Positions 51,932-60,163 of a DNA stretch of 64,000 nt are shown here, piece by piece. The position numbers and the translations under genes are program-made. This stretch comes from JBBRNH01 sp038230415. GTDB lineage: Bacteria > Bacteroidota > Bacteroidia > Cytophagales > Spirosomataceae. How positions within the stretch are numbered: position 1 is the first letter of the stretch; each line of letters opens with the position of its first letter. Where the stretch lies: the NCBI GenBank assembly GCA_038230415.1, contig JBBRNH010000007.1, forward strand, positions 1-64,000. The letters are read 5' to 3'. Under the pieces are notes generated by a model. That model saw only the letters and a list, made by a program, of their open reading frames with translations. It ran no database searches and was not told the DNA's origin.

Positions 51932-52034
51932 CCAAGTTCGGTATTTATCCAGACACGCCTAATTATCATTCCACTGCCAGCACCAATCCTTTCAGGTAGC
52001 CACCTTCGGGGTGGAACAAACTCACGGGGTGGTC
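51932..52034. repeat. Direct repeat copy B (native rlmI 3' end)
   Basis: Contains the real stop of the rlmI-like gene (51966-51968) and the last 60-odd coding bases; duplicated at 51322-51426. Confidence 0.93.
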
Positions 52035-53165
52035 GGCGGGCTGGCTGAGGTGATGCAACACCCGCACCTGCCGCCCCGCTTCGAGCGCAGCCGCCACGAT
52101 GGTGTTGTAAAACAGTTCACGGTCAACCACTTGCGAGCAGGAAAAGGTAAACAAGATCCCGCCCGGTGCCATCTGTCTCAGTCCTTCGGCGTTCAGGCGT
52201 TTGTAACCCTGCACGGCCCGGTGCCGCGCCGATTGGCTCTTGGCAAAGGCGGGCGGGTCAAGCACCATCACGTCATACGGCTGCTCAGTGCGTTTCAAAA
52301 ACGGCAACACATCGTCGGCGAAGGTCTGATGTGGCGTGGTTAGTTCAGTACCGAAATTGGCCGTTATGTTCTGATTGGTGAGGTCAATGGCGCGTTGCGA
52401 GACATCAACCGAATCAACCGCCGAGGCTCCCGCAGCGAGGGCATACACCGAAAACCCACCCGAATAACAGAACGCATTCAGCACCCGTTTTCCGGTGGCA
52501 TACCGTCCGAGCAAGGCCCGGTTGTCGCGCTGATCTAAGAAAAAGCCCGTTTTCTGGCCCGTTTCCCAATCAATCAAAAACGTATGGCCGTTTTCCAGCA
52601 CGGCGTATGGTACGGCAGCCGCGCCAACGAGATACTGATTAGTCATGGTTTTGGCGTATTCATCAGGAAGCGTATCGTGGCTTTTGTCATACACGGCCAC
52701 GAGTTCATCCCCAAATACGGCTTGGAGAGCTTCGGCGATAAACTGCCGTTCGCGGTGCATCCCGATGGAGTGGGCCTGCAACACGGCCACGCCGTTGTAC
52801 CAATCAATCACGAGTCCGGTGCAGCCGTCGCCTTCGCCATGCACGAGCCGGTAGGCATTAGTCTGGCTGTCAGCATCTTGTCCGAACATCAGCGCCTGCC
52901 GAACGGCCCGAATTTTGGCGAGTTTCTGCGTCCAGTATGCAGCGTCGGGCATCACGGGCTGGAACGAGAATAGTCTGACAGCGATGCTGCCGTTGTGAAA
53001 GTGGCCGGTGGCGAGGTAGTTTTCCTGATGGTCATAGACCTCTACCACATCGCCATCCTGCAAATCACCGTCGTAGCGGGCAATGGCTCCCGAAAAAATC
53101 CAGGGATGAAACCGACGCACGGCTTGATCGCGGCCTTTCAGGAGATAAATTTTTGACTGATTCAT
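51966..53165 (-). CDS. RlmI-like 23S rRNA (cytosine) methyltransferase
   Basis: 399 residues from the ATG at 53165; an earlier start (53291) would precede the promoter box. An N-terminal PUA-like domain (IYLLKGRDQAVRRFHPWIFSGAI) and EEHD-like middle precede the SAM-binding domain (LNAFCYSGGFSVYALAAGASAVDSVDVSQ), and the catalytic-site text is VMVLDPPAFAKSQ. The pattern is that of RlmI, which makes m5C1962 in 23S rRNA. Minus-strand promoter TTTG (53213-53216) and TATCTTTGC (53186-53194) with an 18-nt spacer. Confidence 0.92.
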   Translation of the reverse strand: MNQSKIYLLKGRDQAVRRFHPWIFSGAIARYDGDLQDGDVVEVYDHQENYLATGHFHNGSIAVRLFSFQPVMPDAAYWTQKLAKIRAVRQALMFGQDADSQTNAYRLVHGEGDGCTGLVIDWYNGVAVLQAHSIGMHRERQFIAEALQAVFGDELVAVYDKSHDTLPDEYAKTMTNQYLVGAAAVPYAVLENGHTFLIDWETGQKTGFFLDQRDNRALLGRYATGKRVLNAFCYSGGFSVYALAAGASAVDSVDVSQRAIDLTNQNITANFGTELTTPHQTFADDVLPFLKRTEQPYDVMVLDPPAFAKSQSARHRAVQGYKRLNAEGLRQMAPGGILFTFSCSQVVDRELFYNTIVAAALEAGRQVRVLHHLSQPADHPVSLFHPEGGYLKGLVLAVE

Positions 53166-53185
53166 TTGGGGGAAACGTAAAGGGC

Positions 53186-53216
53186 GCAAAGATAATCGCA
53201 TTGAAGGCAACACAAA
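53186..53216 (-). promoter_or_regulatory. Promoter of the rlmI-like gene
   Basis: TTTG, 18 nt, then TATCTTTGC on the minus strand: good -33/-7 match for the Bacteroidota primary sigma factor. Confidence 0.65.
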
Positions 53217-53343
53217 CGGGTTACGACCACTTGCTGTTTTATCAGCAAGGCCGGTTCTTTGGCTAATCAACCAGTCCGGTCGAGCCGGCATAATTCCTGC
53301 GGGTTGTTGGCTGATAATTGGGTCTGGCTCTTAGTTTTACGGT

Positions 53344-55581
53344 ATGAAGCGCAAACTGTTAGTTTTGTGGATGATTGGTGCGCTATGCAGTTGGGTTGGT
53401 TTAGCTGTAACGGCAGACCCACCCCGACTTGCGGCACATAGCCCGTTTGTGGGTGCGTCAGCTACGGGCGACTCCGTAAAACGGCAAAATAATACCGCCG
53501 TTGCCCTGGCCCGGCGCGGCAACGCCACCACCGCGCTCCTGCTTTTAGACAAGGCGCTCACCGCCCGCCCTTCCGATACCGTTGCCTACAACCGCGCCCT
53601 GACCCTGGCCCGGCTGCACCGCCCCGACGAAACGGCGGCTGCTTTTGCCGGTATGCCGGGCTTTGCCCACGCCCAGATCAACCTGGCCCTGACCCAATGC
53701 CGCGCCGGAGACTGGATAGCCGGGCGCAGACTGCTCCAAACGGCCATCGCCCAAACCGAATGGGCCGACGAACGGGCCTTTAACCTGGCCGTAGCCGCCC
53801 TGCAAACCAACGACCCCGCAGCCGCCAGTCGCGCCTTAGACGAAGCCACGCGGCTGCGCGGCAATCAGCCGATTTTCAAACTCCTCAACGGCGACCTGGC
53901 CCAATTGGAAGGCCGACACGCCGAGGCTCTTCGCACCTACAAATCGTTGAGCAACGATGCCGAAGCCGGTAAGGGAATCGGTGTACGGATAGGAAACGCG
54001 CTGCTCAGTGAGAAAGAATGGGACAAAGCCGCCCAAGTTTTCGAGACGCACCTTGCCGGGCCGAACCGGGCCAAATACGCATTTCTGGCCCATTTTGGGC
54101 TGGCAAACGCCCGCTACGGCCAGCATGATTACGCCAAAGCTCTCGCTGAATACCGAATTGCCGTTCGGCTCGATGCAAAATCGGCACTGGCGCAGACGGG
54201 AGTAGGCAACGCGCTGTGCAGTTTGCACGACTACAAAGCCGCCCAACGCGCCTACGAATCTGCCCTTTCCCTCAACCCGGCCAACCAGTATGCGCACCTC
54301 GGCATGGGCGTGGTAGCCTACCGATTGGGGCAGTTCGAGAGCGCGTTTGAGCAGTTCGACGCTGCCGGGCCGTTGTTTGACCCTAAAAATCCCGACCTGG
54401 CCGACTGTTTCCTGCACCGGGGCCTGAGCCGGTTGCAGGCGGGCGCATTCGAGGCCGCGCAGAGCGATTTGAGCGTAGCCGCTACCCTGCGCCCCCAACA
54501 TCCGGCGGCCTACACCGGCCTGAGCGAAGTGTTTCGGCGGCAGGAAGGCTTTGGCCGGGCCATGACCCAACTCGATGCCGCGCTGGGCAAAACACCCGTC
54601 CCGGTGGCCGACGACAAAGACAGGACCAAAGCAACGGCCATGCCCGCCATTGCCCGCGCCCGGATGCTGACCAACAAAGGCAGTCTGCTCCTGAAAATGA
54701 ATTTCATGGACGCGGCCTACCCGACGTTCAAAAAAGCACTTGCCCAGGACCCCACCAACCTCAACGCCCTGAACGGGTTAGCCATCGCCCTGCTCGAAAT
54801 GGATCGGTTAGACGATGCCCGCGCCATTTATGACAGCCTGCTGGCACGGGGCAACAAATACGCGTTTCTGTTCAATAACCGGGGAATCGTCAGAACGTAT
54901 ATCGCCCTAAAATTAGAGAAACAGCGCGAACTGCATCCGGCAAAACAGTACTTTTTTCGGGCCAAAGCCGATTTTGAACAGGCGCAAAAAATTGACTCCA
55001 CCCGGCAGTTTTACCAGAACAACCTCGGCAATGTGTTCAAAAATATTCAGGAATACGAAGCGGCCATCAAGAGTTATCAGGCGTATCTGAGCAAAACGGC
55101 CATCAACAACCTCGGCGTGTTGTTTGCCTGCAACCGCCGGGGCGAATTCTCACGGCATTATATGGGTATCGCCCTGAAATTAGACACCAGCAACCGGGTC
55201 TATCACTACAACCGCTATAAGGTTTATGAGCAGTATTTCAAAGATTCGCTCGCCAAACGGCCTGATATTCAGTTCGCTAAACAACTGATGCCCACCGAAT
55301 CGATCAGCGCGAAATACAGCCGCGACGGATACATCAACGTCTATCTCTACGACTACGATTTTGACGAGTATGAATATCCCGCCGATCACGTTTTCCCGAT
55401 CCGGCTGGCTCCCCCGCCCCCGCCCGACCTGCTGCCGATTGACGATTTTGTGCTGATGCCCGACGATCCTCCGCCCCCAAAAGCCGCCACGCCCGCAGCC
55501 CGGCCCCGTAGCCCGCACCAGCGGATGCCGCCCGTTCCCCGCGCCCGCCGGTGGGGAGGCACCAAATGCCCGACGTTTTAG
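53344..55581 (+). CDS. Exported tetratricopeptide-repeat protein
   Basis: 745 residues with a signal sequence (LLVLWMIGALCSWVGLAVTAD). At least eight TPR-like units follow (for example ALCSLHDYKAAQRAYESALSLNPANQYAHLGMGVVAYRLGQFESAFEQF). The C-terminal 100 residues are Pro-rich and basic (APPPPPDLLPIDDF, HQRMPPVPRARRWGG). A periplasmic scaffold is likely, but no enzyme domain is present. It diverges from the rlmI-like gene. Confidence 0.88.
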   Translation: MKRKLLVLWMIGALCSWVGLAVTADPPRLAAHSPFVGASATGDSVKRQNNTAVALARRGNATTALLLLDKALTARPSDTVAYNRALTLARLHRPDETAAAFAGMPGFAHAQINLALTQCRAGDWIAGRRLLQTAIAQTEWADERAFNLAVAALQTNDPAAASRALDEATRLRGNQPIFKLLNGDLAQLEGRHAEALRTYKSLSNDAEAGKGIGVRIGNALLSEKEWDKAAQVFETHLAGPNRAKYAFLAHFGLANARYGQHDYAKALAEYRIAVRLDAKSALAQTGVGNALCSLHDYKAAQRAYESALSLNPANQYAHLGMGVVAYRLGQFESAFEQFDAAGPLFDPKNPDLADCFLHRGLSRLQAGAFEAAQSDLSVAATLRPQHPAAYTGLSEVFRRQEGFGRAMTQLDAALGKTPVPVADDKDRTKATAMPAIARARMLTNKGSLLLKMNFMDAAYPTFKKALAQDPTNLNALNGLAIALLEMDRLDDARAIYDSLLARGNKYAFLFNNRGIVRTYIALKLEKQRELHPAKQYFFRAKADFEQAQKIDSTRQFYQNNLGNVFKNIQEYEAAIKSYQAYLSKTAINNLGVLFACNRRGEFSRHYMGIALKLDTSNRVYHYNRYKVYEQYFKDSLAKRPDIQFAKQLMPTESISAKYSRDGYINVYLYDYDFDEYEYPADHVFPIRLAPPPPPDLLPIDDFVLMPDDPPPPKAATPAARPRSPHQRMPPVPRARRWGGTKCPTF

Positions 55582-55722
55582 CGCGGTTGATCTTATCAAA
55601 AATCACTATCTTGCCCGCTTGCACAACCGCCGTAAAGGTGGCGCACAGCACCCAGTTATATTCCGATTGCTTTACCTTTGTTTTTACATCGAAATAGATT
55701 TTCGGCACTCGATTTTAATAGA

Positions 55723-56310
55723 ATGGACATTCAGAAGAACGACGAACTCATCCGCATCATTGACCTCTTAAACGTCAGCTACGAAAGCGAAGAAGCCTGG
55801 CACGGGCCGTCAGTAGTGGAGACCCTGCGCGGAGTTACACCCGACATGGCCGGTCGGCGGCTCACGCCTAACACCCACACCATTGCCGAACTCGTGTTTC
55901 ACATCACCAGTTGGCGCATTTTTACGGTTAAAAAAATGCAGGGCGACGGAGAGTTCGATATTCTCACGCCCGAAAAAAACTTCGGCTCGTTTCCCGGCAA
56001 GATTGACGATTTTGAGTGGGAAGCCCTGCAAATGGAACTCAGCCTGAGTCAGGAAGAACTCGTGAATGAACTCGACAAACGCGACGACGACGAGTTTCTG
56101 GAAGACATTGTGCCGGGCCGCGATTACACGTATTACGACCTCCTGCACGGTATCATCAACCACGATGTGTATCACTCCGGGCAGGTGATGATCCTCAAAA
56201 AAGCCCTGACGTTTCAGGGAGCCGGGTCACAGGCATCAGCATCCGACGACGATGGCGAATTCAGCGGGGAGCATTTCGGCAATCGCTACGATCAGGAAGG
56301 GTACTATTAG
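55723..56310 (+). CDS. DinB-family protein
   Basis: 195 residues from the ATG at 55723. A four-helix bundle with the metal-ligand histidines in NTHTIAELVFHITSWR and LLHGIINHDVYHSGQVMILKKAL. The family includes thiol-dependent and repair-linked enzymes; the specific reaction is unknown. It is followed by a heptamer palindrome and the convergent lepB gene. Confidence 0.9.
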   Translation: MDIQKNDELIRIIDLLNVSYESEEAWHGPSVVETLRGVTPDMAGRRLTPNTHTIAELVFHITSWRIFTVKKMQGDGEFDILTPEKNFGSFPGKIDDFEWEALQMELSLSQEELVNELDKRDDDEFLEDIVPGRDYTYYDLLHGIINHDVYHSGQVMILKKALTFQGAGSQASASDDDGEFSGEHFGNRYDQEGYY

Positions 56311-56316
56311 TAGTCA

Positions 56317-56394
56317 GTGATTAGTGACAAGTGGTTAGTGCGGGGCGGCCCGTGCCGTGAGTTTGTCTGTTGCTGACCACTTGTCACTTGCCAC
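56317..56394. repeat. Heptamer palindrome between dinB-like gene and lepB
   Basis: Left arm GTGATTA, GTGACAA, GTGGTTA (56317-56337). Right arm TGACCAC, TTGTCAC, TTGCCAC (56374-56394). The loop contains CGGGGCGGCCCGTGCCG (56341-56357), identical by reverse complement to the loop of the palindrome at 30070-30120. The right arm supplies the first base of the lepB stop codon region (56394-56396). Confidence 0.88.
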
Positions 56395-57560
56395 TAATTT
56401 ATCACCCGAAACAGCCGGCTCCAGCGCACCTTGTTGTACCACGTATCGGGGTTCGGGTCGAGCGACATCCAGACGAACACAGCCTTACCCACAATATGGT
56501 CTTCCGGCACAAACCCCCAATACCGCGAGTCGGCGGAGTTATGGCGGTTATCGCCCATCATGAAGTAGTAATCCTGCTTGAAGGTGTAGCTTGTGATGGG
56601 CTGTCCGTTGATTTTCACCGTTGTCGGGGTGATCTCTACGTTTTTGTTATCCTCGTATTTTTGAATCACGGTGCCGTAAATGGCGATCTTCTTCTCGTCG
56701 AGTTGAATGGTTTCACCCTTTTTCGGCACCACTAAGGGGCCGTAATTATCGCGGTTCCAGGCGAAGGTTGGCGAACCGTACAGACCACCCAAGCCCGTTT
56801 CGCCCTGTTTTTCCATGTACGGAATCACCTCTTTAGCCCAGGGCATGGCCTTAATCTTCGCCACAACATCGGCGGTCGTGTTAATCCGGTAGCCGGTCAG
56901 CTTGTTGGTTTTGGTCAGCGTATCAACGTCTTCGATGGGTTGCCAGTTGTAGGTCGGCTGATACGGGTCGCGGTAGTCATTCACGATGTCATACTGCCGG
57001 AAGAATTTTTCGTCTAACGGCTCGGTTGTCCGCACAAAATAATCAGACTCCATCATGGGCGCGGGCAACATCAGTTTGCTGTTTCGGAAAACCTGCTGTT
57101 CGCGCACTTCCAGCACATCGCCGGGCGCACCGATGCACCGTTTGATGTAGTTGGTGCGGAGGTCAGCCGGATATTGGTCTTCGGGCGGGTAGTTAAACAC
57201 CACCACATCACCACTTTTTGGCTTCGTAAAACCCGGCAGCCGGTAGCTTGGCAGTTGAATGGCCGTGCTGTACGACGGGATTTTGGTTCCCCAGATGGTT
57301 TGGTGCGTCAGTGGAATCTGCAACGGCGTTCTTGGTGTGCGGGTGCCGTAGTGCAGTTTGCTCACAAACAGAAAATCGCCGACCATCAGACTCCGCTCCA
57401 TCGAAGGCGTGGGAATGGTGAAGGCTTCCATAAAAATCCAGCGGATAAGCGTGGCTGCCACAACGGCAAACACGATGGAGTCGAGCCATTCGCGGGCGAC
57501 TGATTTTTTCTTCACTGCCGGAGTCTCCCCGGTTTTTGGTGCTTGTTTCGTAACAGCCAT
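56394..57560 (-). CDS. lepB: Signal peptidase I
   Basis: Inner-membrane S26 peptidase of 388 residues that removes signal peptides. One N-terminal helix (SIVFAVVAATLIRWIFMEAF), then the catalytic Ser in FTIPTPSMERSLMVGDFLFV and the Lys in YIKRCIGAPGDVLEV. The last conserved block is YYFMMGDNRHNSADSRYWGFVPEDHIVGKAVFVW. The long cap insert between the Lys and the last block is normal in Bacteroidota. The gene start is 4 nt from the dapB stop, so the two are probably co-transcribed. Confidence 0.96.
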   Translation of the reverse strand: MAVTKQAPKTGETPAVKKKSVAREWLDSIVFAVVAATLIRWIFMEAFTIPTPSMERSLMVGDFLFVSKLHYGTRTPRTPLQIPLTHQTIWGTKIPSYSTAIQLPSYRLPGFTKPKSGDVVVFNYPPEDQYPADLRTNYIKRCIGAPGDVLEVREQQVFRNSKLMLPAPMMESDYFVRTTEPLDEKFFRQYDIVNDYRDPYQPTYNWQPIEDVDTLTKTNKLTGYRINTTADVVAKIKAMPWAKEVIPYMEKQGETGLGGLYGSPTFAWNRDNYGPLVVPKKGETIQLDEKKIAIYGTVIQKYEDNKNVEITPTTVKINGQPITSYTFKQDYYFMMGDNRHNSADSRYWGFVPEDHIVGKAVFVWMSLDPNPDTWYNKVRWSRLFRVIN

Positions 57561-57563
57561 TGA

Positions 57564-58277
57564 TTAGTCGCTTAATAAATCATCCATACCAAAAATTCCC
57601 TGCCGCCCCACCATCCATTCGGCGGCAATCACGGCCCCCAGCGCGAACCCCTGCCGACTGTGGGCCACGTGGCTAATCTCGATCCGGTCAACGTCAGACT
57701 CATACCGAACAATGTGCGTTCCCGGCACGGTGCCTTCGCGGACAGACGCAATCGGCACACCGTAGGCCGACATCAGCCCGGTTTCGTCGGTTGCGTCCGC
57801 CTGCCCGATTCGTTCATCCCGAACGCCTTCGGCCAGCGTGATAGCCGTGCCACTTGGTGCGTCTCTTTTCTCGGTATGATGAATTTCGGTCATAGAAACG
57901 CTGTAAGACGGATAGTTCCGCATGAAACGGGCCAGTGTCCGGTTGAGTTTGAAAAACAAATTTACGCCGATGCTGTAATTCGACGCATAAAAAAATCCAC
58001 CAGCGGCAATCCGGCACTGATTCTCAACCCCTTCGCGTTCGTGCAGCCAACCCGTTGTGCCGCATACCACCGGCCAGCCGCGCTCAAAACACATTAGCAG
58101 GTTTTCCACTGCCGATTCGGGACTGCTGAACTCGATGGCAACATCAACATCGGTAATCGCGTTGAGGTCGGCGCGGTTGTTCAGGTCAATGCGCCCGGCA
58201 ATGGTATGGCCGCGTTCAATGGCCGTTTGTTCAATCGTGCGGCCCATTTTACCGTAGCCGAGAAGAAGGATGTTCAT
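57564..58277 (-). CDS. dapB: 4-hydroxy-tetrahydrodipicolinate reductase
   Basis: 237 residues, slightly short but complete. Lysine and diaminopimelate biosynthesis step 2. NAD(P)H-binding LLLGYGKMGRTIEQ, substrate-binding EIHHTEKRDAPSGTAITLAEG, and C-terminal EISHVAHSRQGFALGAVIAAEWM. It sits in the run parA-parB-DUF5683-dapB-lepB. Its start is preceded by the heptamer palindrome at 58284-58349. Confidence 0.96.
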   Translation of the reverse strand: MNILLLGYGKMGRTIEQTAIERGHTIAGRIDLNNRADLNAITDVDVAIEFSSPESAVENLLMCFERGWPVVCGTTGWLHEREGVENQCRIAAGGFFYASNYSIGVNLFFKLNRTLARFMRNYPSYSVSMTEIHHTEKRDAPSGTAITLAEGVRDERIGQADATDETGLMSAYGVPIASVREGTVPGTHIVRYESDVDRIEISHVAHSRQGFALGAVIAAEWMVGRQGIFGMDDLLSD

Positions 58278-58283
58278 TATTTA

Positions 58284-58349
58284 GTGGTTAGTGGTCAGTG
58301 TCAAGTGGTTAGTGCCGTTGCTTGCCACTAATCACCTGACACTGACCAC
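58284..58349. repeat. Heptamer palindrome between the DUF5683 gene and dapB
   Basis: Left arm GTGGTTA, GTGGTCA, GTGTCAA, GTGGTTA (58284-58311). Right arm TTGCCAC, TAATCAC, CTGACAC, TGACCAC (58322-58349). The right arm encodes the last residues and stop of the DUF5683 protein (VVSVR), and the left arm ends 7 nt before the dapB start. It therefore sits in the translational space of a core operon. Confidence 0.9.
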
Positions 58350-59072
58350 TATTTTGATTCCCGGCACCGGCCCGCCCGCCAGCGCGGGTAGCACGGTTGG
58401 ATACACCCGGAAGGATATATCGTCGGAAAGGTCAAAGGTTTTGAGGTGCGCGGCCACGTTGGCTTCGATGGCCTGCAAGGCCCAACCGGCGGCAGTGGCG
58501 ATAATGGTCAGGTCGCGCTGACTATGAAACTGATCCGAAATTTGTTTCAGATTCGTTACTGACCGCTTTATGCCGTTCACAACGGCCACTTTCGACTTGT
58601 AGTCGGGGTCAATCACGGTGCTATTGTAGGCTTCGGCGTAGGCCGCGTTGTACAGTTTAAACCCGCTTTGGTTGTAATTAAAGAGATAAACAGCCGCGCC
58701 CAGCGCACCATAAATGAGCGGAATTTTCCAGTATTGGCGGTTGTAGGCTTGCCCTAAGCCGGGCAACATGAGTGATTTGAGCGTGGCTTTTCGCGGGATG
58801 ATCCGCTCGGCTTCGGTCTGCTTCTTAGAGACAACCCGCACCGTATCGGCCACGCGCTTTGTCAGCGAGTCAGCAATGGGCGCGATGATGGTGATGGGTC
58901 TGTTTACCTGCGTGCTTTTCAGTAACCGCAACGAATCGGGCAGTTGGGCCGGTGGTAGTACCTGTTGGGCCATTGCAGAAAGACCGCCCACCCAGAAGCT
59001 CAGGCAGCCCATCAAAACCACGAATCCCGGTGGGGAACCGCACAAACTACGAACGGACGCAGGTATTGGCAT
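58332..59072 (-). CDS. DUF5683 membrane protein
   Basis: 246 residues with an N-terminal hydrophobic segment (VVLMGCLSFWVGGLSAMAQQ). The DUF5683 block is RKATLKSLMLPGLGQAYNRQYWKIPLIYGALGAAVYLFNYNQSGFKLYNAAY. This gene between parB and dapB is the standard arrangement in Bacteroidota. Function is unknown; a role in the cell envelope is suggested by context only. Its last residues come from the palindrome arm at 58322-58349. Confidence 0.92.
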   Translation of the reverse strand: MPIPASVRSLCGSPPGFVVLMGCLSFWVGGLSAMAQQVLPPAQLPDSLRLLKSTQVNRPITIIAPIADSLTKRVADTVRVVSKKQTEAERIIPRKATLKSLMLPGLGQAYNRQYWKIPLIYGALGAAVYLFNYNQSGFKLYNAAYAEAYNSTVIDPDYKSKVAVVNGIKRSVTNLKQISDQFHSQRDLTIIATAAGWALQAIEANVAAHLKTFDLSDDISFRVYPTVLPALAGGPVPGIKIVVSVR

Positions 59073-59081
59073 TGTCTGTTT

Positions 59082-60011
59082 TCAGGCCGGATTGCTCAAC
59101 AACAAGAGAATCTTGTCTAATTCCTCCTGTGAAGCAAACGGAATTTTTATCTCGCCCTTGTGTTTGTCGTCGGCTTTGATCGAAACTTTGGTGCCAAACA
59201 ATGACGACAGCTTAAACTGCAACGTCCTGATTTCCTGCCTGGGCTGCGAGAGTTTACGGGCCGAACCGGTTTGGTCAGATTCATCGGCGAGGTTCCGAAC
59301 GGCTTCTTCTACTTTTCTCACCGACCAGTCTTCGTCAATCGCCCGGCGAAACAGTTTGATCTGCACATCGTGATCATCAATGTTGATAATGGCGCGGGCG
59401 TGGCCCATCGAAATCTTGTTGTCGCGCAGGGCGGCCTGAATCATCGGCGGCAGTTTGAGCAGCCGGATGTAGTTGTTGACGGTGGTGCGGTTTTTACCGA
59501 CGCGGTCACCGAGTTCTTCCTGTTTCAGGTTGCACTCGGCAATCAGACGCTGGTAACTCAGGGCAATCTCCATCGAGTTCAGGTTTTCGCGCTGAATGTT
59601 CTCGATGAGGGCCATTTCGAGCATCTGCTGATCGTTGGCCGTGCGGATATACGCCGGAATATGCGTCAGCCCAACAATCCGGGAAGCCTGCAACCGCCGT
59701 TCGCCCGAAATAAGCTGGTAGGTGTCTTTGCTGATCTGCCGAACGGTGATGGGCTGAATAATGCCCTGCGCCCGGATCGAGTCGGCGAGTTCTTGCAGGG
59801 CTTCTTCGTCAAAGCGGGTGCGGGGCTGAAACGGGTTGGTTTCGATCTGCCCCACCCCGATTTCTGACATCGTGCTGATAGTCTCGAATGGCGAGGGTTT
59901 GTTGCTCTGCCGGTTTACCGACTCGTTATCCTGCAACAATGCCCCTAACCCCCGACCGAGGCCGGTCATACGTTTGCCCACTGGTATCGTTTTAGCGTTT
60001 GCGTTTTCCAT
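59082..60011 (-). CDS. parB: Chromosome-partitioning protein ParB
   Basis: 309 residues. N-terminal ParA-stimulating text MTGLGRGLGALLQ, the CTP-binding domain with ISGERRLQASRIVG (GERRxxA), and the HTH RVGKNRTTVNNYIRLLKLPPMIQAALR. A C-terminal dimerisation region follows (KADDKHKGEIKIPFASQEELDKILLLL). It binds parS and loads SMC. It lies 152 nt after parA; that gap is filled by the heptamer palindrome at 60040-60155. Confidence 0.96.
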   Translation of the reverse strand: MENANAKTIPVGKRMTGLGRGLGALLQDNESVNRQSNKPSPFETISTMSEIGVGQIETNPFQPRTRFDEEALQELADSIRAQGIIQPITVRQISKDTYQLISGERRLQASRIVGLTHIPAYIRTANDQQMLEMALIENIQRENLNSMEIALSYQRLIAECNLKQEELGDRVGKNRTTVNNYIRLLKLPPMIQAALRDNKISMGHARAIINIDDHDVQIKLFRRAIDEDWSVRKVEEAVRNLADESDQTGSARKLSQPRQEIRTLQFKLSSLFGTKVSIKADDKHKGEIKIPFASQEELDKILLLLSNPA

Positions 60012-60039
60012 TTTTTCAAAATGAATGCATAAAAATGAA

Positions 60040-60155
60040 TGTATGATAGATGATGTATGACGTATGACTACACACTAAGCATACAGTATCCGTTTTTCAA
60101 TATACACCATACATTATCTATCATACATCATACATTACACATCATACCTTATACA
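60040..60155. repeat. Heptamer palindrome between parA and parB
   Basis: Left arm TGTATGA, TAGATGA, TGTATGA, CGTATGA (60040-60067). Right arm has seven units: CCATACA, TTATCTA, TCATACA, TCATACA, TTACACA, TCATACC, TTATACA (60107-60155). The two unit types are reverse complements (TGTATGA and TCATACA). It occupies the whole intergenic space of the parAB operon. Confidence 0.9.
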
Positions 60156-60163
60156 TCAAGAAA

